NCBI RefSeq assembly: GCF_050948175.1
Contig: NW_027490244.1
Coordinates: forward strand, 717,168-781,167
DNA from: Xylocopa sonorina
Lineage: Eukaryota; Arthropoda; Insecta; Hymenoptera; Apidae
DNA length: 64,000 bases
Direction: 5' to 3'
Part shown: piece after piece, positions 39,101 through 52,530 of the stretch
How the letters are laid out: every line of letters starts with the position of its first letter
How positions within the stretch are numbered: the first letter of the stretch is position 1
Notes under the pieces: model-generated
The model's database searches: none
What the model saw: only the letters and a program-made list of their open reading frames with translations
What the model was told of the DNA's origin: nothing
Program-made: the position numbers and the translations under genes

Positions 39101-42100
39101 CCTTCCATGCTAGGAAATAGCGTTTGCAGATGTCTACGTATCGTAGCAATAGAGTTCTAATGCTTCTTAGAACGAGATGTCGCATTTCATTTCTATGTTT
39201 CGTGATAAGATATAATATTCATTGCGAAGTGCCATGTATACCTCGTATTCACATCAAATGAATGTAAATGCGACACTTCCATGCTAGGAAATAGAGTTTG
39301 CAGATGTCTACGTATCGTAGCAACAGATTTCTAATGCTTCTTAAAACGAGATGTCGCATTTCATTTCTATGTTTCGTGATAAGATATAATATTCATTGTG
39401 GAGTGTTATGTATACCTCGTATTCACTTGAAAAGAATGTAAATGCGTCACTTCCTTGCTAGGAAATATTGTTTGCAGATGACTACGTATCGTAGCAATAG
39501 AGTTCTAATGCTTCTTAAAACGCGATATCGCATCTCACTTCTATGTTTCATGATCAGATATAATATTCATTGCGAAGTGTCATGTATACCTCGTACTCAG
39601 TACAAAAGAATGTAAATGCGACACTCACATGCTAGGAAATATTGTTGGCAGATGTCTACGTATCGCAGCAATGTAGTACTAATGCTTCTTAAAACGAGAT
39701 GTCGTATTTCATTTCTATGTTTCGTAATAAGATATAATATTCATTTTGGAGTGTTACGTATACATCGCATTCACTTCAAAAGAATGTAAATGCGACACTT
39801 CCTTGCTAGGAAATAACATTTGCAGATGTCTACGCATCGTAGCAATAGAGTTCTAATGCTTCTTAAAACGCGATATCGCATCTCACTTCTATGTTTCATG
39901 ATAAGATATAATATTCATTGCGAAGTGTCATGTACACCTCGTATTCACTTCAAAAGAATGTAAATGCGACACTTCCATGCTAGGAAATAGCGTTTGCAGA
40001 TGTCTAGGTATCGTAGGAATAGAATTCTAATGCTTCTTAAAACGCGATATCGCATCTCACTTCTATGTTTCATGATAAGATATAATATTCATTGCGAAGT
40101 GTTATGTACACCTCGTATTATCTTCAAAAGAATGTAAATGCGGCACTTCCATGCTAGGAAATAGCGTTTGCAGATGTCTACGTATCGTAGCAATAGAGTT
40201 CTGATGCTTCCTAAAACGCGATATCGCATCTCACTTCTATGTTTCATGATAAGATATAATATTCATTGCGAAGTGTCATGTTTACCTCGTACTCACTACA
40301 AAAGAATGTAAATGCGACACTCCCATGCTAGGAAATATTGTTTGCAGATGTCTACGTATCACAGCATGAGAGTACTAATGCTTCTTAAAACGATATGTCG
40401 TATTTCATTTCTATGTTTCTTAATAAAATATAACATTCATTGTGTAATGTTATGTATACCTCGTATTCACTTCAATGGAATGTAAGTGCGACATTTCCTT
40501 GCTAGGAAATATTGTTTGCAGATGTCTACGTATATTAGCAATAGAGTTCTAATGCTTCTCAGAACGCGATATAGCACCTCATTCCTATGTTTCAAGATAA
40601 GATATAATATTCATTGCGAAGTGTCATGTACACCTCGTATTCACTTCAAAAGAATGTAAATGCGACACTTCCATGCTAGGAAATAGCGTTTGCAGATGTC
40701 TAGGTATCGTAGGAATAGAATTCTAATGCTTCCTAAAACGCGATATCGCATCTCACTTCTATGTTTCATGATAAGGTATAATATTCATTGCGAAGTGCCA
40801 TGTATACCTCGTATTCACTTCAAAAGAATGTAAATGCGACACTTACATTCTAGGAAATAGCGTTTGCAGATGTCTACGTATCGTAGGAATAGAGTACAAA
40901 TGCTTCTTAAAACGAGATGTCGTATTTCATTTCTATGTTTCGTAATAAGATATAATATTCATTGTGTAATGCTATGTATACCTCGTATTCACTTCAAAAG
41001 AATGTAAATGCGACACTTCCTTGCTAGGAAATATTGTTTGCAGATGACTACGTATCGTAGGAATAGGGTTCTAATGCTTCTTAAAGCCCGATATCGCATC
41101 TCACTTCTATGTTTCATGATAAGATATAATATTCATTGCGAAGTGTCATGTATATCTCGTATTCACTACAAAAGAATGTAAATGCGACACTCCCATGCTA
41201 GGAAATAGCGTTTGCAGATGTCTACGTATCGTAGCAATAGGGTTCTAATGCTTCTAAAACGCGATATCGCATCTCACTTCTATGTTTCATGATAAGATAT
41301 AATATTGATTGCGAAGTGTCATGTATACCTCGTATTAACTTCAAAAGAATGTAAATGCGACACTTGCATGCTAGGAAATAGCGTTTGCAGATGTCTACGT
41401 ACCGTAGCAATAGAGTTTTAATGCTAATTAAAACGAGATGTCGCATTTCATTTCTATGTTTCGCGATGAGATACAATATTCATTGTGGAGTGTTATTTAT
41501 ACCTCGCATTCACTTCAAAAGAATGTAAATGCGACCGTTCCATGCTAGGAAATAGCCTTTGCAGATGTCTACGTATCGTAGCAATAGAGTTCTAATGCTT
41601 CTTAGTACGCGATATCGCATCTCACTTCTATGCTTCATGATAGGATATAATATTCATTGCGAAGTGTCATGTATACCTCGTATTCACTTCAAAAGAATGT
41701 AAATGCGACACTTGCATGCTAGGAAATAGCGTTTGCAGATGTCTACATATCGTAGCGATAGAGTTCTAATGCTACTTAAAACGGGATGTTGCATTTCATT
41801 TCTATGTTTCGAGATAAGATATAATATACTTTGTGGAGTGTTATGTATACCTCGTATTCACTTCAGAAAAATGTAAATGCGACACTTCCATGCTAGGGAA
41901 TAGCGTTTGCAGCTGTCTACGTATCGTAGCAATAGAGTTCTAATGCTTCTCAAAACGAGATGTCGAATTTCATTTCCATGTTTCGTGATAAGATATAATA
42001 TTCATTGTGCAGTGTTATGTATACCTCGTATTCACTTGAAAAGAATGTAAATGCGACACTTCCTTGCTAGGAAATATTGTTTGCAGATGTCTACGTATCG

Positions 42101-44499
42101 TAGGAATAGAGTTCTAATGCTTCTTAAAACGCGATATCGCATCTCACTTCTATGTTTCATGATAAGATATAATATTCATTGCGAAGTGTCATGTATACCT
42201 CGTATTCACTTCAACAGAATGTAAATGCGAAACTCACATCCTAGGAAATATTGTTTGCAGATGTCTACGTTTCACAGCAACAGAGTACAAATGCTTCTTA
42301 AAACGAGATGTCGTATTTCATTTCCATGTTTCGTGATAAGATACAATATTCATTGTGGAGTGTTATGTATACCTCGTATTCGCTTCATAAGAATGTAAAT
42401 GCGACCCTTCCATGCTAGGAAATAGCGTTTGCAGATGTCTACGTACCGTAGCAATAGAGTTTTAATGCTAATTAAAACGAGATGTCGCATTTCATTTCCA
42501 TGTTTCGTGATAAGATATAATATTCATTGTGCAGTGTTATGTATACCTCGTATTCACTTGAAAAGAATGTAAATGCGACACTTCCCTGCTAGGAAATATT
42601 GTTTGCAGATGAATACGTATCGTAGCAGTAGAGTTCTAATGCTTATTAAAACGCGATATCGCATCTCACTTCTATGTTTCATGATAGGATATAATATTCA
42701 TTGCGAAGTGTCATGTATATCTCGTATTCGCTTCATAAGAATGTAAATGCGACCCTTCCATGCTAGGAAATAGCATTTGCAGATGTCTACGTATCGTAAC
42801 AATAGAGTTCTAATGCTTCTTAGAACGAGATGTCGCATTTCATTTCTATGTTTCGTGATAAGATATATTATTCATTGCGAAGTGCCATGTATACCTCGTA
42901 TTCACATCAAATGAATGTAAATGCCACAATTCCATGCTAGGAAATAGAGTTTGCAGATGTCTACGTATCGTAGCAACAGAGTTCTGATGCTTCTTAAAAC
43001 GAGATGTCGCATTTCATTTCTATGTTTCGTGATAAGATATAATATTCATTGTGGAGTGTTATGTATACCTCGTATTCACTTGAAAAGAATGTAAATGGGA
43101 CACTTCCTTGCTAGGAAATATTGTTTGCAGATGACTACGTATCGTAGCAGTAGAGCTCTAATGCTTCTTAAAACGCGATATCGCATCTCACTTCTATGTT
43201 TCATGATCAGATATAATATTCATTGCGAAGTGTCATGTATACCTCGTACTCACTACAAAAGAATGTAAATGCGACACTCACATGCTAGGAAATATTGTTG
43301 GCAGATGTCTACGTATCACAGCAATGGAGTACTAATGCTTCTTAAAACGAGATGTTGTATTTCATTTCCATGTTTCGTAATAAGATATAATATTCATTGT
43401 GTAATGTTATGTATACCTCGTATTCACTTTAATGGAATGTAAGTGCGACATTTCCATGCTAGGAAATTGCGTTTGCAGATGTCTACGTATCGTTGCAATA
43501 GAGTTCTAATGCTACTTAAAACGAGATGTCGCATCTCACTGCTATGTTTCGAGATAAGATATAATATTCATTGTGGAATGTTATGTATACCTCGTATTCA
43601 CTTCAAAAGAATGTAAATGCGACACTCACATGCTAGGAAATATTGTTGGCAGATGTCTACGTATCACAGCAATGGAGTACTAATGCTTCTTAAAACGAGA
43701 TGTTGTATTTCATTTCTATGTTTCGTAATAAGATATAATATTCATTGTGTAATGTTATGTATACCTCGTATTCACTTTAATGGAATGTAAGTGCGACATT
43801 TCCATGCTAGGAAATTGCGTTTGCAGATGTCTACGTATCGTTGCAATAGAGTTCTAATGCTACTTAAAACGAGATGTCGCATTTCATTTCTACGTTTCGT
43901 GATAAGATATAATATTCATTTTGGAGTGTTACGTATACCTCGCACTCACTTCAGAAGAATGTAAATGCGACACTTCCTTGCTAGGAAATAACATTTGCAG
44001 ATGTCTACGCATCGTAGCAATAGAGTTCTAATGCTTCCTAAAACGCGATATCGCATCTCACTTCTATGTTTCATGATAAGGTATAATATTCATTGCGAAG
44101 TGCCATGTATACCTCGTATTCACTTCAAAAGAATGTAAATGCGACACTTACATTCTAGGAAATAGCGTTTGCAGATATCTACGTATCGTAGCAATGGGGT
44201 TCTAATGCTTCTAAAACGCGATATCGCATCTCACTTCTATGTTTCATGATAAGATATAATATTCATTGCGAAGTGTCATGTACACCTCGTATTCACTTCA
44301 AAAGTATGTAAATGCGACACTTCCATGCTAGGAAATAGCGTTTGCAGGTGTCTAGGTATCGTAGGAATAGAACTCTAATGCTTGTTAAAACGCGATATCG
44401 CATCTCACTTCTATGTTTCATGATAAGATATAGTATCCATTGCGAAGTGTCATGTATATCTCGTATTCACTTCAAAAGAATGTAAATGCGAAACTTCCA

Positions 44500-46240
44500 T
44501 GCTAGGAAATAGCGTTTGCAGATGTCTACGTATCGTAGCAATAGAGTTCTTATGATTCTTAAAACGCGATATCGCATTTCACTTCTAATTTTCATGATAA
44601 GATATAATATATTCATTGCGATGTGTCATGTATACCTCGTATTATCTTGTAAAGAATGTAAATGCGGCACTTCCATGCTAGGAAATAGCGTTTGCAGATG
44701 TCTAAGTATCGTAGCAATAGAGTTCTAATGCTTCTTAGAACGAGATGTCGCATCTCACTGCTATGTTTCATGATAAGAAATATTATTCATTATGGAGTGT
44801 TATGTATACCTCGTATTCACTTCAAAAGAATGTAAATGCGACACTTGCATGCTAGGAAATAGCATTTGCAGATGTCTACATATCGTAGCAATAGAGTTTT
44901 AATGCTACTAAAAACGAGATGTTGCATTTCATTTCTATGTTTCGAGATAAGATATAATATTCATTGTGGAATGTTATGTATACCTCGTATTCACTTCAAA
45001 AGAATGTAAATGCGACACTTCCTTGCTAGGAAATAACGTTTGCAGATGTCTGCGCATCGTAGCAATAGAGTTTTAATGCTACTAAAAACGAGATGTCGCA
45101 TTTCATTTCTATGTATCGTGATAAGATACAATATTCATTGTGGAGTGTTATGTATACCTCGTATTCACTTCAAGAGAATGTAAATGCGATACTTCCATGC
45201 TAGGAAATAGCGTTTGCAGATGTCTACGTATCGTAGCAATAGAGTTCTTATGCTTCTAAAAACGCGATATCGCATTTCACTTCTAAGTTTTATGATAATA
45301 TATAATATATTCATTGCGATGTGTCATGTATACCTCGTATTATCTTCAAAAGAATGTAAATGCGGCACTTCCATGCTAGGAAATAGCGTTTGCAGATGTC
45401 TACGTATCGTAGCAATAGAGTTCTAATGCTTCTTAGAACGAGATGTCGCATCTCACTGCTATGTTTCATGATAAGAAATATTATTCATTATGGAGTGTTA
45501 TGTATACCTCGTATTCACTTCAAAAGAATGTAAATGCGACACTTGCATGCTAGGAAATAGCATTTGCAGATGTCTACATATCGTAGCAATAGAGTTTTAA
45601 TGCTACTAAAAACGAGATGTTGCATTTCATTTCTATGTTTCGAGATAAGATATAATATTCATTGTGGAATGTTATGTATACCTCGTATTCACATCAAAAG
45701 AATGTAAATGCGACACTTCCTTGCTAGGAAATAACGTTTGCAGATGTCTGCGCATCGTAGCAATAGAGTTTTAATGCTACTAAAAACGAGATGTCGCATT
45801 TCATTTCTATGTATCGTGATAAGATACAATATTCATTGTGGAGTGTTATGTATACCTCGTATTCACTTCAAGAGAATGTAAATGCGATACTTCCATGCTA
45901 GGAAATAGCGTTTGCAGATGTCTACGTATCGTAGCAATAGAGTTCTTATGCTTCTTAAAACGCGATATCGCATTTCACTTCTAAGTTTTATGATAATATA
46001 TAATATATTCATTGCGATGTGTCATGTATACCTCGTATTATCTTCAAACGAATGTAAATGCGGCACTTCCATGCTAGGAAATAGCGTTTGCAGATGTCTA
46101 CGTATCGTAGCAATAGAGTTCTTATGCTTCTTAGAACGAGATGTCGCATCTCACTGCTATGTTTCATGATAAGAAATATTATTCATTATGGAGAGTTATG
46201 TATACCTCGTATTCACTTCAAAAGAATGTAAATGCGACAC
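44500..46240. repeat. 698-bp 4-mer HOR, about 2.5 copies
   Basis: Four-monomer blocks repeat at 698 bp: matching GCAGATGTCTACGTATCGTA starts lie near 44516, 45214 and 45912. The two bases over 696 come from the AT insertion in ATAATATATTCATTG, present in each copy. The third copy breaks off near 46240. A related block at 54274-54760 shares the private CTTGTAAAGAATG variant with the first copy, 9758 bp away. Confidence 0.85.
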
Positions 46241-46259
46241 TTCCATGCTAGGAAATAGC

Positions 46260-49200
46260 ATTTGCAGATGTCTACGTATCGTAGCAATAGAGTTCTAATG
46301 CTTCTTGAAACGCGATATCGCATCTCACTTCTATGTTTCATGATAAGATATAATATTCATTGCGAAGTGTCATGTATATCTCGTATTCACATCAAAAGAA
46401 TGTAAATGCGACACTTCCATGCTAGGAAATAACAACTGCAGACGTATACGCATCGTAGCAATAGAGTTTTAATGCTACTTAAAACGAGATGTCGCATTTC
46501 ATTTCTATGTTTCATGATAAGATATAGTATCCATTGCGAAGTGTCATGTATATCTCGTATTCGCTTCAAAATAATGTAAATGCGACACTTCCATGCTAGG
46601 GAATAGCGTTTCCAGATGTCTGCGTATCGTAGCAATAGAGTTGTAATGCTTCTTAAAACGCGATATCGAACCTCATTCCTATGTTTCATGATAAGATATA
46701 GTATCCATTGCGAAGTGTCATGTATACCTCGTATTCACTTCAAAAGAATGTAAATGCGACACTTACATGCTAGGAAATAGCGATTGCAGATGTCTAAGTA
46801 TCGTAACAATAGAGTTCTGATGCTTCTTAAAACGAGATGTCGCATTTCATTCCTATGTTTCGTGATAAGCTATAATATTCATTGTAGAGTGTTATGTATA
46901 CCTCGTATTCACTTCAAAAGAATGTAAATGCGACACTTCCATGCTAGGAAATAGGGTCTGCAGATGTCTACGTATCGTAGCAATAGAGTTCTAGTGCTTC
47001 TTAAATCGCGATATCGCATCTGACACCTATGTTTCAAGATTAGATATAATATTCATTGCGAAGTGTCATGTATACCTCCTATTAACTTCAAAAGAATGTA
47101 AATGCGGCATTTCCATGCTAGGTAATAGCATTTGCAGATGTCTACGTATCGTAGCAATATAGTTCTAATGCTTCTTAGAACGCGATATCGCATCTCACTT
47201 CTACGTTTCATGATAAGATATAATATTCATTGCGAAGTGTTATGAATACCTGGTATTATCTTCAAAAGAATGTAAATGCGGCACTTCCATGCTAGGAAAT
47301 AGCGTTCGCAGATGTCTACGTATCGTAGCAATATAGTTCTAATGCTTCTTAAAACGCGATATCGCATCTCACTTCTATGTTTCATGATAAGATATAATAT
47401 TCATTGCGAAGTGTTATGAATACCTCGTATTATCTTCAAAAGAATGTAAATGCGAAAGTTCCATGCTAGGAAATAGCGTTTGCAGATGTCTACGTATCGT
47501 AGCAATAGAGTTCTAATGCTTCCTAAAATGAGAAGTCGTATTTCATTTCTATGTTTCGTAGTAAGATATAATATTCATTGTGGAATGTTATGTATACCTC
47601 GTATTCACTTCAAAAGAATGTAAATGCGACACTTCCTAGCTAGGAAATAACATTTGCAGATGTCTACGCATCGTAGCAATACAGTTCTAATGCTTCCTAA
47701 AACGCGATATCGCATCTCACTTCTATATTTCATGATAAGGTATAATATTCATTGCGAAGTGCCATGTATACCTCGTATTCACTTCAAATGAATGTAAATG
47801 CGACACTTACATGCTAGGAAATAGCGTTTGCAGATGTCTACGTATCGTAGGAATAGAGTACTAATGCTTCTCAAAACGAGATGTCGCATTTCATTCCTAT
47901 GCTTCGTGATAAGATATAATATTCATTGTAGAGTGTTATGTATACCTCGTATTCACTTCAAGAGAATGTAAATGCGACACTTCCATGCTAGGAAATAGGG
48001 TTTGCAGATGTCTACGTATCGTAGCAATAGAGTTCTTATGCTTCTTAAAACGCGATATCGCATTTCACTTCTAAGTTTTATGATAAGATATAATATATTC
48101 ATTGCGATGTGTCATGTATACCTCGTATTATCTTCAAAAGAATGTAAATGCGGCACTTCCATGCTAGGAAATAGCGTTTGCAGATGTCTACGTATCGTAG
48201 CAATAGAGTTCTAATGCTTCTTAGAACGAGATGTCGCATCTCACTGCTATGTTTCATGATAAGAAATATTATTCATTATGGAGTGTTATGTATACCTCGT
48301 ATTCACTTCAAAAGAATGTAAATGCGACACTTCCATGCTAGGAAATAGCGTTTGCAGATATCTAAGTATCGTAGGAATAGAATACTAATGCTTCTTAAAA
48401 CGCGATATCGCATCTCACTTCTATGTTTCGTGATAAGATATAATATTCATTGCGAAGTGTCATGTATACCTCGTACTCACTACAAAAGAATGTAAATGCG
48501 ACACTCACATGCTAGGAAATATTGTTGGCAGATGTCTACGTATCACAGCAATGGAGTACTAATGCTTCTTAAAACGAGATTTCGTATTTCATTTCTATGT
48601 TTCGTAATAAGATATAATATTCATTGTGTAATGTTATGTATACCTCGTATTCACTTTAATGGAATGTAAGTGCGACATTTCCATGCTAGGATATTGCGTT
48701 TGCAGATGTCTACGTATCGTTGCAATAGAGTTCTAATGCTACTTAAAACGAGATGTCGCATTTCATTTCTACGTTTCGTGATAAGATATAATATTCATTT
48801 TGGAGTGTTACGTATACCTCGCATTCACTTCAAAAGAATGTAAATGCGACACTTCCTTGCTAGGAAATAACATTTGCAGATGTCTACGCATCGTAGCAAT
48901 AGAGTTCTAATGCTTCTTAAAACGAGATGTTGTATTTCATTTCTATGTTTCTTAATAAAATATAACATTCATTGTGTAATGTTATGTATACCTCGTATTC
49001 ACTTCAATGGAATGTAAGTGCGACATTTCCTTGCTAGGAAATATTGTTTGCAGATGTCTACGTATATTAGCAATAGAGTTCTAATGCTTCTCAGAACGCG
49101 ATATAGCACCTCATTCCTATGTTTCATGATAAGATATAATATTCATTGCGAAGTGTCATGTACACCTCGTATTCACTTCAAAAGAATGTAAATGCGACAC

Positions 49201-52200
49201 TTCCATGCTAGGAAATAGCGTTTGCAGATGTCTAGGTATCGTAGGAATAGAATTCTAATGCTTCTTAAAACGCGATATCGCATCTCACTTCTAAGTTTCA
49301 TGATAAGATATAATATATTCATTGCGATGTGTCATGTATACCTCGTATTATCTTCAAAAGAATGTAAATGCGGCACTTCCATGCTAGGAAATAGCGTTTG
49401 CAGATGTCTACGTATCGTAGCAATAGAGTTCTAATGCTTCTTGAAACGCGATATCGCATCTCACTTCTATGTTTCATGATAAGATATAATATTCATTGCG
49501 AAGTGTCATGTATATCTCGTATTCACATCAAAAGAATGTAAATGCGACACTTCCATGCTAGGAAATAACAACTGCAGACGTATACGCATCGTAGCAATAG
49601 AGTTTTAATGCTACTTAAAACGAGATGTCGCATTTCATTTCTATGTTTCATGATAAGATATAGTATCCATTGCGAAGTGTCATGTATATCTCGTATTCGC
49701 TTCAAAATAATGTAAATGCGACACTTCCATGCTAGGGAATAGCGTTTCCAGATGTCTGCGTATCGTAGCAATAGAGTTGTAATGCTTCTTAAAACGCGAT
49801 ATCGCACCTCATTCCTATGTTTCATGATAAGATATAGTATCCATTGCGAAGTGTCATGTATACCTCGTATTCACTTCAAAAGAATGTAAATGCGACACTT
49901 ACATGCTAGGAAATAGCGATTGCAGATGTCTAAGTATCGTAGCAATAGAGTTCTGATGCTTCTTAAAACGAGATGTCGCATTTCATTCCTATGTTTCGTG
50001 ATAAGCTATAATATTCATTGTAGAGTGTTATGTATACCTCGTATTCACTTCAAAAGAATGTAAATGCGACACTTCCATGCTAGGAAATAGGGTCTGCAGA
50101 TGTCTACGTATCGTAGCAATAGAGTTCTAGTGCTTCTTAAATCGCGATATCGCATCTGACACCTATGTTTCAAGATAAGATATAATATTCATTGCGAAGT
50201 GTCATGTATACCTCGTATTAACTTCAAAAGAATGTAAATGCGGCATTTCCATGCTAGGTAATAGCATTTGCAGATGTCTACGTATCGTAGCAATATAGTT
50301 CTAATGCTTCTTAGAACGCGATATCGCATCTCACTTCTATGTTTCATGATAAGATATAATATTCATTGCGAAGTGTTATGAATACCTGGTAGTATCTTCA
50401 AAAGAATGTAAATGCGGCACTTCCATGCTAGGAAATAGCGTTCGCAGATGTCTACGTATCGTAGCAATATAGTTCTAATGCTTCTTAAAACGCGATATCG
50501 CATCTCACTTCTATGTTTCATGATAAGATATAATATTCATTGCGAAGTGTTATGAATACCTCGTATTATCTTCAAAAGAATGTAAATGCGAAACTTCCAT
50601 GCTAGGAAATAGCGTTTGCAGATGTCTACGTATCGTAGCAATAGAGTTCTAATGCTTCCTAAAATGAGAAGTCGTATTTCATTTCTATGTTTCGTAGTAA
50701 GATATAATATTCATTGTGGAATGTTATGTATACCTCGTATTCACTTCAAAAGAATGTAAATGCGACACTTCCTTGCTAGGAAATAACATTTGCAGATGTC
50801 TACGCATCGTAGCAATAGAGTTCTAATGCTTCCTAAAACGCGATATCGCATCTCACTTCTATATTTCATGATAAGGTATAATATTCATTGCGAAGTGCCA
50901 TGTATACCTCGAATTCACTTCAAATGAATGTAAATGCGACACTTACATGCTAGGAAATAGCGTTTGCAGATGTCTACGTATCGTAGGAATAGAGTACTAA
51001 TGCTTCTCAAAACGAGATGTCGCATTTCATTCCTATGCTTCGTGATAAGATATAATATTAATTGTAGAGTGTTATGTATACCTCGTATTCACTTCAAGAG
51101 AATGTAAATGCGACACTTCCATGCTAGGAAATAGGGTTTGCAGATGTCTACGTATCGTAGCAATAGAGTTCTTATGCTTCTTAAAACGCGATATCGCATT
51201 TCACTTCTAAGTTTTATGATAAGATATAATACATTCATTGCGATGTGTCATGTATACCTCGTATTATCTTCAAAAGAATGTAAATGCGGCACTTCCATGC
51301 TAGGAAATAGCGTTTGCAGATGTCTACGTATCGTAGCAATAGAGTTCTAATGCTTCTTAGAACGAGATGTCGCATCTCACTGCTATGTTTCATGATAAGG
51401 AATATTATTCATTATGGAGTGTTATGTATACCTCGTATTCACTTCAAAAGAATGTAAATGCGGCACTTCCATGCTAGGAAATAGCGTTTGCAGATATCTA
51501 AGTATCGTAGGAATAGAATACTAATGCTTCTTAAAACGCGATATCGCATCTCACTTCTATGTTTCGTGATAAGATATAATATTCATTGCGAAGTGTCATG
51601 TATACCTCGTACTCACTACAAAAGAATGTAAATGCGACACTCACATGCTAGGAAATATTGTTGGCAGATGTCTACGTATCACAGCAATGGAGTACTAATG
51701 CTTCTTAAAACGAGATTTCGTATTTCATTTCTATGTTTCGTAATAAGATATAATATTCATTGTGTAATGTTATGTATACCTCGTATTCACTTTAATGGAA
51801 TGTAAGTGCGACATTTCCATGCTAGGATATTGCGTTTGCAGATGTCTACGTATCGTTGCAATAGAGTTCTAATGCTACTTAAAACGAGATGTCGCATTTC
51901 ATTTCTACGTTTCGTGATAAGATATAATATTCATTTTGGAGTGTTACGTATACCTCGCATTCACTTCAAAAGAATGTAAATGCGACACTTCCTTGCTAGG
52001 AAATAACATTTGCAGATGTCTACGCATCGTAGCAATAGGGTTCTAATGCTTCTTAAAACGAGATGTTGTATTTCATTTCTATGTTTCTTAATAAAATATA
52101 ACATTCATTGTGTAATGTTATGTATACCTCGTATTCACTTCAATGGAATGTAAGTGCGACATTTCCTTGCTAGGAAATATTGTTTGCAGATGTCTACGTA

Positions 52201-52530
52201 TATTAGCAATAGAGTTCTAATGTTTCTCAGAACGCGATATAGCACCTCATTCCTATGTTTCATGATAAGATATAATATTCATTGCGAAGTGTCATGTACA
52301 CCTCGTATTCACTTCAAAAGAATGTAAATGCGACACTTCCATGCTAGGAAATAGCGTTTGCAGATGTCTAGGTATCGTAGGAATAGAATTCTAATGCTTC
52401 TTAAAACGCGATATCGCATCTCACTTCTAAGTTTCATGATAAGATATAATATATTCATTGCGATGTGTCATGTATACCTCGTATTATCTTCAAAAGAATG
52501 TAAATGCGGCACTTCCATGCTAGGAAATAG
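46260..52530. repeat. Tandem duplication of a 3136-bp (18-mer) block
   Basis: Two adjacent copies, about 46260-49395 and 49396-52530, align at a constant 3136-bp offset. Rare markers match: AACAACTGCAGACGTATACG (46430 and 49566), GATATCGCATCTGACACC, TAATAGCATTTGCAGATG, AATACCTGGTA and ATATTGTTGGCAGATG. The offset is 18 x 174 plus 4. Differences are isolated single bases, for example AAGATTAGATATAAT versus AAGATAAGATATAAT. A third, partial and more diverged relative begins near 55200. The near identity indicates a recent event larger than most HOR units here. Confidence 0.88.
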
